From: Clostridia bacterium
GTDB taxonomy: Bacteria > Bacillota > Clostridia > Oscillospirales > Acutalibacteraceae
Direction: 5' to 3'
NCBI GenBank assembly: GCA_017549105.1
Contig: JAFYVN010000011.1
Location: 1-64,000 of the forward strand
Length of the DNA stretch: 64,000 bases
Positions 49,869 to 59,075 of the stretch are shown here, in pieces. The notes beneath the pieces were generated by a model. The model was not told the DNA's origin and did no database searches. It saw only the letters and a program-made list of their open reading frames with translations. Each line of letters begins with the position of its first letter. Within the stretch, counting starts at the first letter, position 1. A program made the translations under genes and the position numbers.

Positions 49869-52042
49869 TTGTTTTCCTCCATCCATTTTGCAAGCTGGTC
49901 CGCAAGCGGATTGCTCGATGTTTTCTGCTTTGCCTGCTGCTGCATATAGTGGGCAACATCACGCTTGCCTGCGCCTGCACTTTCTTTTCTTTTTTCAAAT
50001 TCGGAGAGTTTTTCTCTGTATCCGCAGACACAGAAGAAAGCTTTTTTATCGCCTTCGCCCCTCATTTCGAGCTTCTTATGGCATTCGGGGCATCGTGCGT
50101 TTGTTATAACCGTAACGCTCTTGCGGTATCCGCATTCTCTGTCCTGACAAACGAGCATCTTGCCCTTTTTGCCGTTGACTTCGAGCAGATACTTGCCGCA
50201 TTCGGGGCAAGGTTCACGGGTCATATTATCGTGCTTATATTTTGAATCGCTCGATTTTACGGAGCTGACAAGCGAGCGGGCATAGTCACGCATTTCGGAA
50301 ATGAACTTTTTGCTGTCCGCACCGCCTTTGGCAATAAGCGACAGACGTTGCTCCCATCTTGCGGTAAGCTCTGCGGATTTGAGATCGGGCGGAACAATAT
50401 CAATAAGCTGTTTACCCTTTGAGGTGGGGAAAATTTCCTTGCCTCTGCGTTCAACGCAGAACGAGTCGAAAAGCTTTTCGATTATATCCGCTCTTGTTGC
50501 GGGAGTTCCGAGACCGCCCGCTGTTTTGAGCGCATCTTTAAGTGAGCCGTCGTCAACCTGACCCGTCGGATTTTCCATTGCGGAAAGAAGGGTTGCCTCT
50601 GTGTATCTTGACGGCGGAGATGTTTTGCCTGCACAAAGGCGGACTCCCTTGGGGAATACGGGCGCACCCTGTGAAAGTGCGGGAAGCGACTGCGACGAAA
50701 TATCATCGTTATCATCATCTTCGTCTGCAAGCGACGAATCATAAAGAGCCTTCCAGCCTGCCGATTTAACGGACTGACCTTTGGTGTAGAATTTATGGTT
50801 TCCGATTGTTATTGTGACCTGCATTTCGTCATATTCAAACGGTGCGCTGAGCACAGCAATAAAACGGCGCACAACGAGGTCATAGATATGACGTTCTTCC
50901 CTTGTGAGTTTGTTGAGATCAACATACTGCTCGGTGGGAATGATTGCGTGGTGGTCGGTGACTTTTGCATCGTTGACAATATATTTGGTCGGAATCGGCT
51001 TTGCACGCAGAACCGCATTTGCAAAATCCTTGTAGGGTCCAACGGCAATTGCACGCAGACGCTCGGGAAGAGTTGCGGCAACATCCTTGGTTATATATCT
51101 TGAATCCGTTCTCGGATAGGTGAGAAGCTTGTGGGTTTCGTAAAGGCTCTGCATAAGCGAAAGGGTCTGCTTTGCGGAGTAGCCGTATTTTTTGTTGGCA
51201 TCCCTCTGAAGCTCGGTAAGGTCGTATGCGGCAGGTGGCGCCTTGAATTTATAGGTCTTTTTGACCTCGGTAAGAGTACCTCTTTTGCCTTTGACATCAT
51301 CGGCAACAGCCTGTGCTGCTGCGGCATCAAAGAATCTCGCCTGGTTATGTTTATCTTTATAAAGTGCCGAAAATCCGTCAAAATCGGCTTTTACGGTAAA
51401 ATAATCCTTGGAGCGGAATCTGAGGATTTCTTCTTCACGCTTAACAATCATTGCAAGGGTCGGGGTCTGAACTCTGCCTGCGGAAAGCTGTGCGTTATGC
51501 TTGCAGGTAAGTGCACGGCTGACGTTGAGACCTATAAGCCAGTCTGCCTCCGCACGGCATTGCGCACTGCGGTAAAGATTATCATACTGTGAAGCAGGTT
51601 TGAGCGAAGCAAATCCCTCACGGATTGCCTTGTCGGTCTGCGACGAAATCCACAGACGGAGCATAGGCTTTCTGCAATTTGACTTCTGAATTATCCAGCG
51701 AGCAACAAGCTCACCTTCACGACCCGCATCGGTTGCAATAACAACCTTGTCAACCTCGTTGCTCGAAAGAAGCGAGCTGACGGCCTTGAACTGCTTCGAT
51801 GTCTGACCGATAACAACAAGCTTCATTCTTTCGGGAAGCATAGGAAGATCTTCCATTCGCCAGGTTTTATATTTATTGTCATAGGCTTCGGGGTCAGCAA
51901 GGGTAACGAGATGGCCAAGCGCCCAGGTAATTATATATTTATCGCCGATTATACAGCCGTTACCGTTCTTTTTGCATCCGAGAACTCGGGCAATATCCCT
52001 TGCAACGGAAGGCTTTTCGGTTAAAACGAGAGTTTTTGCCAA
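49865..52042 (-). CDS. topB: DNA topoisomerase III
   Basis: A 725-residue type IA topoisomerase that decatenates DNA. The TOPRIM domain begins (M)AKTLVLTEKPSVARDIARVLG. The catalytic tyrosine is in LLTYPRTDSRYI. Two C-terminal zinc ribbons (PCPECGKYLLEV...CQDRECGY and CPECHKKLEM...CVCGYREK) end the protein. The start is TTG 52042, with TTGGAGTGAG upstream; an ATG six codons earlier would contain that site. In Firmicutes topB is often on mobile elements, but here it opens an operon with envelope genes and has no plasmid-type neighbours. Confidence 0.95.
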   Translation of the reverse strand: MAKTLVLTEKPSVARDIARVLGCKKNGNGCIIGDKYIITWALGHLVTLADPEAYDNKYKTWRMEDLPMLPERMKLVVIGQTSKQFKAVSSLLSSNEVDKVVIATDAGREGELVARWIIQKSNCRKPMLRLWISSQTDKAIREGFASLKPASQYDNLYRSAQCRAEADWLIGLNVSRALTCKHNAQLSAGRVQTPTLAMIVKREEEILRFRSKDYFTVKADFDGFSALYKDKHNQARFFDAAAAQAVADDVKGKRGTLTEVKKTYKFKAPPAAYDLTELQRDANKKYGYSAKQTLSLMQSLYETHKLLTYPRTDSRYITKDVAATLPERLRAIAVGPYKDFANAVLRAKPIPTKYIVNDAKVTDHHAIIPTEQYVDLNKLTREERHIYDLVVRRFIAVLSAPFEYDEMQVTITIGNHKFYTKGQSVKSAGWKALYDSSLADEDDDNDDISSQSLPALSQGAPVFPKGVRLCAGKTSPPSRYTEATLLSAMENPTGQVDDGSLKDALKTAGGLGTPATRADIIEKLFDSFCVERRGKEIFPTSKGKQLIDIVPPDLKSAELTARWEQRLSLIAKGGADSKKFISEMRDYARSLVSSVKSSDSKYKHDNMTREPCPECGKYLLEVNGKKGKMLVCQDRECGYRKSVTVITNARCPECHKKLEMRGEGDKKAFFCVCGYREKLSEFEKRKESAGAGKRDVAHYMQQQAKQKTSSNPLADQLAKWMEENK

Positions 52043-52129
52043 AAAACTCACTCCAATCATTACTATAATACTCCAAATTATATGATAACAAAAACACTAT
52101 GATTATATTTTCTGTTTTAGAATAATAAT

Positions 52130-52168
52130 TAAAAAATATATCACCCTCTCCGAATCGGAAAGGGTGAT
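52130..52168 (-). terminator. Terminator of the DUF4349 gene
   Basis: ATCACCCTCTCCG/CGGAAAGGGTGAT 13-bp stem with one mismatch. On the minus strand a T-rich tract follows. It separates this gene from topB. Confidence 0.8.
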
Positions 52169-52183
52169 AAAATATCGTTTCAA

Positions 52184-53107
52184 TTATTTATTTCTGCGTT
52201 TTCTGATTATTTTTTTAAGAATAATAATCGCAACAGCGATAACAGCAACAACGGGAATGATAATCGGAAGACCGCCGATGAAATTGACAACAAAATCGCC
52301 CAGACCTTCGCCAAGCTCTTCAAGATTATCAAGGAAAGTATTCTTGATTCTGCTGATTATGGTCGGCTTTTCTTCGGTCACACGCTCAACCTCATCTATG
52401 TTGAGAGTAACGGTGCTGTAGCCGATTCTGTTTTCAAGCACACGCATCTGTGCGGTGTAGGTTTCAATCTGATAGTTAACCTCGGAAAGTCTTTCCTGAA
52501 TCGAAAGCACATCTTCGAGCGATTCAGCCTTTTCAAGAAGACCTGTGAGAGTTGTTCTCTCGGTTTTGTAGGCGCTGATACGGCTTTCAAGATCAACATA
52601 TTCGAGTGTAACATTTTTCTGGCTTTCGGTTTTGCGTGTTATCTTGCCCTTCTCCTCTGCTCCTGCAAGAAATTCGTCAAGCTTATCTGCAGGAATACGC
52701 ACAACGTATGTTGAACTTCTGTTGGAATCCGATGAATAAAAACTGCCCATATGATTTGTGGAATTTTCAACATAACCGCCAAGCTTTGCAACGCTTGCGG
52801 TCATTGCGGCAAGATATGCTTCGTATTCCTTGGTCTGGATTGACAAATCAACCGTTTTGATAATTTTTTCTTCGGTTGATTTCTGCTCTGCGGGAGCTTC
52901 GGCACCTGAAGCAGATGACTGCGCACTGTATTTGAAATCACCGCCGATGTCTGCAACGCTGTCGGAATAAAGCTCCATATCGTTTTCAACTGCAAACGCT
53001 CCGTTTTCCGTATCGGCAGCTGCAAGCTTGTCGCTCGACGCTCCGCAAGCCGCAAGAGAAAGCACAAAAACAATGCAAAGGATAACTGTGAACAATCTTT
53101 TTTTCAT
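52184..53107 (-). CDS. DUF4349 lipoprotein
   Basis: A 307-residue protein with lipobox LAAC. An acidic, Ser/Ala-rich linker precedes a DUF4349 domain: VDLSIQTKEYEAYLAAM, YVVRIPADKLDEFL, then a coiled coil (about 150-215) ESRISAYKTERTTLTGLLE. A C-terminal membrane helix (about 275-300) is followed by KKIIRKRRNK, so it spans the membrane at its C-terminus and may be lipid-anchored at its N-terminus. The function is unknown. ATG 53107 is preceded by GAAAGG. Confidence 0.85.
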   Translation of the reverse strand: MKKRLFTVILCIVFVLSLAACGASSDKLAAADTENGAFAVENDMELYSDSVADIGGDFKYSAQSSASGAEAPAEQKSTEEKIIKTVDLSIQTKEYEAYLAAMTASVAKLGGYVENSTNHMGSFYSSDSNRSSTYVVRIPADKLDEFLAGAEEKGKITRKTESQKNVTLEYVDLESRISAYKTERTTLTGLLEKAESLEDVLSIQERLSEVNYQIETYTAQMRVLENRIGYSTVTLNIDEVERVTEEKPTIISRIKNTFLDNLEELGEGLGDFVVNFIGGLPIIIPVVAVIAVAIIILKKIIRKRRNK

Positions 53108-53246
53108 TAAAATCAACCTTTCTTTTTATGGATTTTTTATTGTTATGTCTGCTTTGCAAAAATGTTAAATTTCTTCAAAGCCATTGACATTTATCCGATT
53201 TTATGGCACTAATATATATAGAAAAGAAATTTGGGAGGAATACTCT

Positions 53247-53765
53247 ATGATAAAAAAGATACTTGCGATTCTTGCTGCGCTGACCACCGTTTTCTCGCTC
53301 GCTTCATGTTCGGTTAAAAATGATAAAACAACTGAAGAGCTTGTTTCGGAGCAGGAGGCTGAATATGAGCAGCTTATCGAATCCATGTCACAGGCGGAGC
53401 TTGAAGTTTCCGAAAATGTTATCAAGAACATTAAGGACATCGGTAAAACAGTAAAAAACAAACAGATTGTTCTTAAAACTCCCTATGCTCACGGTGAGCG
53501 CTATCGTATATATATTTTCAACAAAAAGGGAATCTGTGAAAAGGTAAGGGACTATTGTTTCTTCAACAGTTCCGAGTTGTTTGAGCTCAATAACGAAAAG
53601 CAGAAGGAAAAGACCCAAGAGAAAAAAATCGATAGTGACAAAGATGCAAGAATGGTTGCTTTTGAAAGTGAGTATGACATTGAAGAAAGAAACAAGTTCG
53701 ACCAGATTTATGATTACTACAACAGCGACGAAGGCAGAGCTGCCGGATATGAAATAATCGAATAA
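53247..53765 (+). CDS. Small lipoprotein, coiled and charged
   Basis: A 172-residue lipoprotein with lipobox LASC (residues 17-20). The mature part is highly charged: a helical Glu/Gln-rich segment (EQEAEYEQLIESMSQAE), a short beta-like middle (IVLKTPYAHGERYRIYIF) and a Lys/Glu-rich helix before YDYYNSDEGRAAGYEIIE. No family is recognised. GGGAGGA precedes ATG 53247. It is divergent from the DUF4349 gene and ends at a terminator. Confidence 0.75.
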   Translation: MIKKILAILAALTTVFSLASCSVKNDKTTEELVSEQEAEYEQLIESMSQAELEVSENVIKNIKDIGKTVKNKQIVLKTPYAHGERYRIYIFNKKGICEKVRDYCFFNSSELFELNNEKQKEKTQEKKIDSDKDARMVAFESEYDIEERNKFDQIYDYYNSDEGRAAGYEIIE

Positions 53766-53774
53766 TTTTTATTT

Positions 53775-53803
53775 TCCGCTCTCTTTAAGAGGGCGGATTT
53801 TTA
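53775..53803 (+). terminator. Terminator of the charged lipoprotein gene
   Basis: A TCCGC...TCTT/AAGA...GCGGA imperfect stem followed by five T. It touches the stop of the convergent anti-sigma gene. Confidence 0.75.
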
Positions 53804-54547
53804 TTTGTAATATTCCTCGGGAACAATCATTTCCGCAGGATTTGACCCCATTCCGCTTTCACGCTTGGGCATTGCGATATAATATTCGTCAATTGCCTCT
53901 CTGTCAAAGGAATAAATTAATTCCGTGTTGAAAATTTCATATATTTCGTGTTCTTCAAACGGGGTGAAATAAACCGGGAGCACACCGTAAACACTGTTTA
54001 TTCTTCTTGCGTAATCGCGGTTTACCTCATCAAATGCTTCTTTTGAAATATTAAACCGTTCGACAAACTGAACGATCGCCATACCGTCTTCGGCAGAAAC
54101 CGTTTCGCTCCACTCGGCAAATTCAACTTCATCGACAAGAGACACAAACGACTGAGGGATTACCGAATAAATGCTTCTGAAGCCTTCAGCATCAAAGATG
54201 CTCCAAGCCCAATCTTCAACAATGAGTGCAGTATCATTTTTCAAATCGGCTCCGCCCGACAAACTGTCAGACTGTGCGGAATAATAATTTACATCCTGAT
54301 CCGCAAGAAAGATATCCTCTGCCGCCGCTTCGTTTTCAGCCATATCGGCGGGCGCACCCGCTTTAAGATAAAATCCGGGAGAAAAAACAGCAACCGTAAT
54401 AACCAGACACGCTGCTGCAGCCGCAAGAGCCGTATAATTAATTCTTCTTCGTTTTTTACCTTTGCAAGCTTCGAGGATTTTCTGCTTCTGCAAATCGTCG
54501 AGCTTTATTTCCTCTGCCGCTTCTCTGAATTTATCAAATTCGGTCAT
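53801..54547 (-). CDS. Putative anti-sigma factor
   Basis: A 248-residue single-pass membrane protein. The cytoplasmic N-terminus (1-38, FDKFREAAEEIKLDDLQKQK) is followed by a membrane helix (39-60), an acidic linker and an outside domain with DEVEFAEWSETVSAEDGMA. No zinc-binding ZAS motif is present. Its ATG overlaps the end of the ECF sigma gene (ATGA) with AAGGAGG upstream, the usual sigma/anti-sigma layout. The assignment is by context. Confidence 0.75.
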   Translation of the reverse strand: MTEFDKFREAAEEIKLDDLQKQKILEACKGKKRRRINYTALAAAAACLVITVAVFSPGFYLKAGAPADMAENEAAAEDIFLADQDVNYYSAQSDSLSGGADLKNDTALIVEDWAWSIFDAEGFRSIYSVIPQSFVSLVDEVEFAEWSETVSAEDGMAIVQFVERFNISKEAFDEVNRDYARRINSVYGVLPVYFTPFEEHEIYEIFNTELIYSFDREAIDEYYIAMPKRESGMGSNPAEMIVPEEYYK

Positions 54548-55035
54548 TGTTTCGCCTCCTTTTCATAGATTTCCCGCAGGGCATCCCGTCCCCTTTGCAG
54601 TCTTTTTTTGACTGCCGCAGAGGTTATACCGAGCAAGGATGATATTTCTTCCGTCTTATAGCCTTCAACGTAGTGAAGGTGCATAACTATTCTGTATTTC
54701 CCGTCGAGCGACATCAGCAGACCGAGGATTTGCGCATTATCCTCGCTCGTGCCAAGATTGCGGATTTCGTCAAGGCTGACGAAGCTTGTCCGCTTTCTGC
54801 TTCTGAGAATATCGTGACATATGTTGGTTGCAACCCTTATAAGCCAAGCCTTTTCGTGGTCGGAGCCGTTGAAATCGGGGGCTTTTGTTATGTAACGCAA
54901 AAAACAGTCCTGAACTGCATCCTGAGCATCCTCCCTGTTGCCAGTCATAACCGAGCACAGTCGGTAAAGGCTGTCACCGTATTCCTCCAACGCCCTTTCG
55001 GCATCGGGAGGGATTTTTTTCGTTTTAGCAGGCAA
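54544..55035 (-). CDS. ECF-type RNA polymerase sigma factor
   Basis: A sigma factor of about 163 residues. Region 2 reads EEYGDSLYRLCSVMTGNREDAQDAVQ, then ALIRVA-type KAWLIRVATNICHDILRSRK; region 4 reads MSLDGKYRIVMHLHYVEGYK, with SSLLGITSAAVKKRLQRGR. The start is placed at TTG 55035, after AGAAGGTG and inside the previous gene's last codons. It stands third in a four-gene operon with two small membrane proteins and the anti-sigma factor, suggesting an envelope-stress response. Confidence 0.9.
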   Translation of the reverse strand: MPAKTKKIPPDAERALEEYGDSLYRLCSVMTGNREDAQDAVQDCFLRYITKAPDFNGSDHEKAWLIRVATNICHDILRSRKRTSFVSLDEIRNLGTSEDNAQILGLLMSLDGKYRIVMHLHYVEGYKTEEISSLLGITSAAVKKRLQRGRDALREIYEKEAKQ

Positions 55036-55366
55036 GCAACAACACCTTCTCTCTGTTGGTGAATAGATAATAATTACCGTCATTGTCACGGTAAAGCTTT
55101 GCGTTCATAAAATTTTTGCAGTTGGATTCAAAATCCTCATCAGGTTTCTGTGTCTCCGGCACAAGAGAATTAACAGAGCCGATATATTCCATAGTGTCGG
55201 ACTGAACTTCAACAAGCCTTTCGTCCCAAAGAAGCATTCCGTCATAATAAATCATCGGTCGGTAAACAGGAGGTGATTCGTGATATAAAGAATGCATAAT
55301 TCCAAAAACCGTTGCCGCAACGGCAAGAATAATCAATATTATAATCGATATTTTAAAACGCTTCAT
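55025..55366 (-). CDS. Small membrane-anchored protein in the ECF operon
   Basis: A 113-residue protein with an N-terminal membrane helix (6-24), then an outside domain with RPMIYYDGMLLWD and a C-terminal KNFMNAKLYRDNDGNYYLFTN. Proteins of this plan are frequent in clostridial operons but have no assigned role. The ATG overlaps the upstream gene's stop by 4 nt, and it overlaps the ECF gene by 11 nt. Confidence 0.75.
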   Translation of the reverse strand: MKRFKISIIILIILAVAATVFGIMHSLYHESPPVYRPMIYYDGMLLWDERLVEVQSDTMEYIGSVNSLVPETQKPDEDFESNCKNFMNAKLYRDNDGNYYLFTNREKVLLLAC

Positions 55367-55572
55367 CTTCTCTTATTAATCATAAAAGCGACAATCCCCG
55401 CAACAGAACCCGCCGCAAAAGAAATAATGCTCTTTTGCCAGAACATATGCCGTACGCTCTGGATAACATAATCGGCAGGATTTGTGCTAAGCTTCAGACC
55501 CAGGCTGAGGACTGCAAAAGTAAGAACAAATACAATAATAAATATCAAAAGCGGTAACGCGATTTTTTTCAT
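55363..55572 (-). CDS. Two-helix membrane protein, first gene of the ECF operon
   Basis: A 69-residue protein with two hydrophobic helices (3-26 and 46-65) joined by a polar stretch (KLSTNPADYVIQSVRHMFWQ). A purine-rich AAAAGGG precedes the ATG. No family is recognised. The tight overlap with the next gene suggests a joint function, perhaps sensing for the sigma factor. Confidence 0.7.
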   Translation of the reverse strand: MKKIALPLLIFIIVFVLTFAVLSLGLKLSTNPADYVIQSVRHMFWQKSIISFAAGSVAGIVAFMINKRR

Positions 55573-55654
55573 ATCAAACCACCCTTTTCTGTCTGTTCAC
55601 TATATAAACGGAAGAACAGGGCAGATGGTGACACAATTTTAAAAAAAATTTAAA

Positions 55655-55686
55655 AAAGTTAAAAGCGCCCGCAAAAAGGCGCTTTT
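55655..55686 (-). terminator. Terminator of the flavin reductase gene
   Basis: AAAAGCGCC/GGCGCTTTT 9-bp stem. On the minus strand it is followed by AACTTTTTT. Confidence 0.85.
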
Positions 55687-55690
55687 ATCC

Positions 55691-56185
55691 TTATTTCTTA
55701 TAAACTTTCAGAATTTCGCCGATATAGACCTTGTGGTAGTCCTTATTGGCATAGTTATTTTCGATTGATGCATCCTCAAAACCTGCGGGGTCAATAAACT
55801 GCGAAGCCATTTTGCGGCAGACAAGAGTATATTCCGCCTGATCAAAGGTCACACCGCCGTCGGTGAATACGGGTGTAAGACCGCAGAACTCCGCCTTGTT
55901 GATATCTCTGCCACTCTTTGAACCGCAGATACGCAGAGCATCCCTCATCTCCTCTCCGTAGAAGGTAAGGGTGAAAATATCGCTGTTTTCGATGAATTCA
56001 TAGGTGTATCTCTGAGGTCTGATGAAGATAAACACAGCATCCTTGCCCCAGATTTCGCCGAGTCCGCCCCAGCTGACGGTCATCATATTGAACTTTTCTT
56101 CGTTACCTGCGGTAACAAGACCCCAGCCGTCGGAAATAAGCTCAACAGCGCTCTTTTTTATTTCTCTGATATTGATTTCTTTCAT
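55691..56185 (-). CDS. Flavin reductase-like domain protein
   Basis: A 164-residue FMN-binding protein of the flavoredoxin/flavin reductase family. NMMTVSWGGLGEIWGKDAVF and FIRPQRYTYEFIE match the FMN-binding split barrel, with FTLTFYGEEMRDALRICGSKSG. It probably reduces flavin or shuttles electrons. GGGGGGAG precedes the ATG. It is single-gene with its own terminator. Confidence 0.88.
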   Translation of the reverse strand: MKEINIREIKKSAVELISDGWGLVTAGNEEKFNMMTVSWGGLGEIWGKDAVFIFIRPQRYTYEFIENSDIFTLTFYGEEMRDALRICGSKSGRDINKAEFCGLTPVFTDGGVTFDQAEYTLVCRKMASQFIDPAGFEDASIENNYANKDYHKVYIGEILKVYKK

Positions 56186-56225
56186 AAAATCTCCCCCCGT
56201 TTCATCTATATTATATTCATATATA

Positions 56226-57227
56226 TCAGAATGTATAATCGGGTTTTACGGGTTTTCCTGTTGTTGATGACTCGACAATAGCAAGGCAGACTGCAACAGT
56301 CTTTGCACCTTCTCGTGCGTCGGTCAGAACGGGTTTATCGTTGAGAATAGCATCGGCAAAAACCTCGAATTCTCTTGCAGCATTGTGGTTATTGACCTCA
56401 ACCTCGATGGTCTGGGGTTCTTTTGTTACGCCTTCTTCATCAACGGTAAAAAGAGTCATTGTCGGTGACGTATTGTCACAGATAATTGTTCCCTTTGTGC
56501 CGTAAATAACGGTGCGCATTGTGTAATCACGCTTACAGCCGGTTGAAACAAAAACCTTGCCCGCAACATTTTCGCCGAATTTCATAACAGCGATTGTTGC
56601 ATCGTTATAGGGAACCTGGGGCAGAAGCTTGTGTGTACCGTAAGCAAAAACCTCCTGCGGGTCGCCTGCAATCCATCTGATAAGGTCAACTGCGTGGCAG
56701 CCGCCGCCGATAACTCCGTGGCGGTTGGGGTCAGCACGCCAGTCATCGCAAAGCTTCATATAGTCGTGAGCATACTCGGATTCAATAAAATAAAGTTCAC
56801 CGATTACGCCCGATTCAACAAGCTCCTTTGCTTTTTCAAAAGCGGGAGTGAATCTGCAGATCTGACCAACCATAAATTTTGCTTCCGATTCATCGGCAAC
56901 TCTGACGATTTCTTCAACATCCTCACGGGTAAGTGCAAGAGGCTTTTCGCAAAGCACGTTTTTACCTGCACGGAGAAAATCGCAGGAAACTTTTTTATGC
57001 AGCTGATCGGGAATGGCAACGGTAACCGCGTTGATTTCCTTATTATTAAGAAGATCGTTATAATCCAAAAAACGTTTTTCCTCGGGAATGCTGTATCTTT
57101 CGCCCGCAAAACGAAGATTTTCTTCGTTGCTGTCGCAGATTGCCTCTATCGGTGCGCCGAAACTCATTGCACCTTCAACGTGGCACATACCGAATTTCAT
57201 ACCTATATTTGCAACTTTTAATTCCAT
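56226..57227 (-). CDS. Gfo/Idh/MocA-family oxidoreductase
   Basis: A 333-residue NAD(P)-dependent dehydrogenase acting on a sugar or inositol-like substrate. The cofactor domain has NIGMKFGMCHVEG in place of GxGxxG, then NAVTVAIPDQLH and CEKPLALT (EKP motif). The C-terminal domain has GGGCHAVDLIRWIAG, with the catalytic His/Asp region. The loop near the N-terminus lacks the usual second and third Gly, so cofactor binding may be altered. AAGGATG precedes the ATG. No sugar gene cluster is nearby. Confidence 0.9.
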   Translation of the reverse strand: MELKVANIGMKFGMCHVEGAMSFGAPIEAICDSNEENLRFAGERYSIPEEKRFLDYNDLLNNKEINAVTVAIPDQLHKKVSCDFLRAGKNVLCEKPLALTREDVEEIVRVADESEAKFMVGQICRFTPAFEKAKELVESGVIGELYFIESEYAHDYMKLCDDWRADPNRHGVIGGGCHAVDLIRWIAGDPQEVFAYGTHKLLPQVPYNDATIAVMKFGENVAGKVFVSTGCKRDYTMRTVIYGTKGTIICDNTSPTMTLFTVDEEGVTKEPQTIEVEVNNHNAAREFEVFADAILNDKPVLTDAREGAKTVAVCLAIVESSTTGKPVKPDYTF

Positions 57228-57253
57228 TTAAGTATCATCCTTTTTATAATTGA

Positions 57254-57295
57254 TATGCCGTATGAATTTTCGGGTCTGAAAAAACATACGGCATA
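57254..57295. other. Hairpin after the hydrogenase operon
   Basis: TATGCCGTATG (57254-57264) and CATACGGCATA (57285-57295) form a perfect 11-bp stem. The loop, not the 3' flank, holds the T/A run, so it is an atypical terminator or an RNA-stabilising hairpin at the 3' end of the hydrogenase mRNA. Confidence 0.6.
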
Positions 57296-57311
57296 TATCA
57301 GCAATCAGATA

Positions 57312-59057
57312 TTATTTTGAATACTTGCCTCTCTTGACATAGTGAGTATGAAGAACCTCGTGAGCAACGTGGCTGCCGGGCTTCTCAAAGTATTCTGCAT
57401 AAACTGCCTTAACTGCTTCGTTTTCGTGTGACTTTCTTACGGGAAGGTTAGCATCTGCCTCATAGAGAGCCTTTGCTCTGATACCCTTAAGGTCAACGAA
57501 GTTGTGAACTGTTGCGGGCTGTACGGGCTGACCGCCGCCATTTACGCAACCGCCGGGGCAAGCCATAATTTCGATGAACTGATAATCAGCTGTGCCTGCC
57601 TTAACCTTTTCCATAACTGCCTGTGCGTTCTTAAGACCGCTTGCAGCGCAAACCTTGATTTCCTTGCCTGCGATGGTGTAGGTTGCTTCCTTGATACCTT
57701 CTGTACCTCTGACCTCGTTGAACTCAAGCTTCTTGAGCTCTTCGCCTGTAAGAACTTCGTATGCAGTTCTGAGAGCAGCTTCCATAACGCCGCCTGTTGC
57801 GCCGAAGATAACGCCTGCACCTGAGCCTTCGCCAAGAGGATTGTCGAAGCTTTCGTCGGGAAGAAGGTTGAAGTTAAGACCTGCAGTTTCAATCATTCTG
57901 CCGAGTTCACGGGTTGTGAGAGCATAGTCAACATCTGCATAGCCGCTTGCTGACTGGTCTGCTCTGCCTGCTTCAAACTTCTTTGCAGTACAGGGCATGA
58001 TGCTTACAACAACAATATCCTTGGGATCAAGGTTCATCTTCTTAGCATACCATGTCTTGATAACTGCACCGAACATCTGCTGAGGTGACTTACAGCTTGA
58101 AAGGTGGTCAATCTGCTCGGGGAAGTAGTGCTCGCAATACTTAACCCAACCGGGTGAGCAGGATGTAATAAGGGGCAGTGTGCCGCCGTTGTTGATTCTG
58201 TCGAGAAGCTCTGTTGCTTCTTCCATAATAGTAAGGTCAGCTGAGAAGTCGGTATCGAACACCTTGTCGAAGCCGAGTCTGCGAAGAGCAGCAACCATCT
58301 TACCTGTTACGTTTGTGCCGATTTCGTTGCCGAAGCATTCGCCGAGAGTAACTCTGATTGAAGGAGCAGTGTTAACAACAACGAACTTTTCGGGATCTGC
58401 GATTGCAGCAAATACCTTTGCGGTATCATCCTTCTCATAAAGAGCGCCAACGGGGCAATGAACGATACACTGACCGCAGGATACGCATGAGAAATCGTTG
58501 AGGGGAAGCTCAAAGGGTGAGCCGATATGAGTGTCAAAGCCTCTTGCGCTTGCACCGATAACGCTGATTGCCTGATTGTCACAAGCTGCAACGCAGCGGC
58601 GGCAAAGAACGCACTTGCTGTTATCTCTGATCATATGTGCAGCTGAATCGTCATACTGTGCTTCGGGATAAACGCCTTCGAAAACATTTTCGTCTTCAAC
58701 GCCGTAATCCTTGCAGAGCTTCTGAAGCTCGCAGTTGCCGCTTCTTACGCAGGAGAGACATTCTTTTCTGTGGGTTGAAAGAACGAGTTCAAGATTTGTC
58801 TTGCGGCTCTTTCTTACTTTTTCTGTGTTTGTGAAGATTTCCATACCCTCGTTTACGGGGAATACGCAAGCTGCAACGAGTGAACGTGCACCCTTAACTT
58901 CAACCATACACATACGGCAAGCGCCGATTTCGTTCATTTCCTTAAGGTAGCAAAGAGTGGGGATTTCGATGCCCGCATATCTTGCTGCTTCAAGGATTGT
59001 GCTGCCCTTGGGAACGCTCAGGGGCATATTGTTTATTTTAATGTTTACCATTTCCAT
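57312..59057 (-). CDS. hndD: [FeFe] hydrogenase catalytic subunit (HndD-like)
   Basis: A 581-residue hydrogenase. The N-terminus has a [2Fe-2S] plant-type ferredoxin domain (CYLKEMNEIGACRMC...AAC), a His-Cys3 cluster (HRKECLSCVRSGNCELQ) and two [4Fe-4S] motifs (CVLCRRCVAAC, CVSCGQCIVHC). The H-cluster motifs are complete: TSCSPGW, MPCTAKKFEA and MACPGGCVNGGGQ. Together with HndC it would couple H2 to NAD(P)(H), and to ferredoxin if it bifurcates. GGAGG lies 9 nt before the ATG. It is the last gene of the operon, 18 nt after hndC. Confidence 0.96.
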   Translation of the reverse strand: MEMVNIKINNMPLSVPKGSTILEAARYAGIEIPTLCYLKEMNEIGACRMCMVEVKGARSLVAACVFPVNEGMEIFTNTEKVRKSRKTNLELVLSTHRKECLSCVRSGNCELQKLCKDYGVEDENVFEGVYPEAQYDDSAAHMIRDNSKCVLCRRCVAACDNQAISVIGASARGFDTHIGSPFELPLNDFSCVSCGQCIVHCPVGALYEKDDTAKVFAAIADPEKFVVVNTAPSIRVTLGECFGNEIGTNVTGKMVAALRRLGFDKVFDTDFSADLTIMEEATELLDRINNGGTLPLITSCSPGWVKYCEHYFPEQIDHLSSCKSPQQMFGAVIKTWYAKKMNLDPKDIVVVSIMPCTAKKFEAGRADQSASGYADVDYALTTRELGRMIETAGLNFNLLPDESFDNPLGEGSGAGVIFGATGGVMEAALRTAYEVLTGEELKKLEFNEVRGTEGIKEATYTIAGKEIKVCAASGLKNAQAVMEKVKAGTADYQFIEIMACPGGCVNGGGQPVQPATVHNFVDLKGIRAKALYEADANLPVRKSHENEAVKAVYAEYFEKPGSHVAHEVLHTHYVKRGKYSK

Positions 59058-59075
59058 TATATTATGCCTCCTCTA

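Noticed and set aside
49865-52042. topB as evidence of an integrated plasmid or ICE
   Set aside because: No relaxase, conjugation, integrase or attachment sequences are nearby, and the neighbours are chromosomal-type genes.
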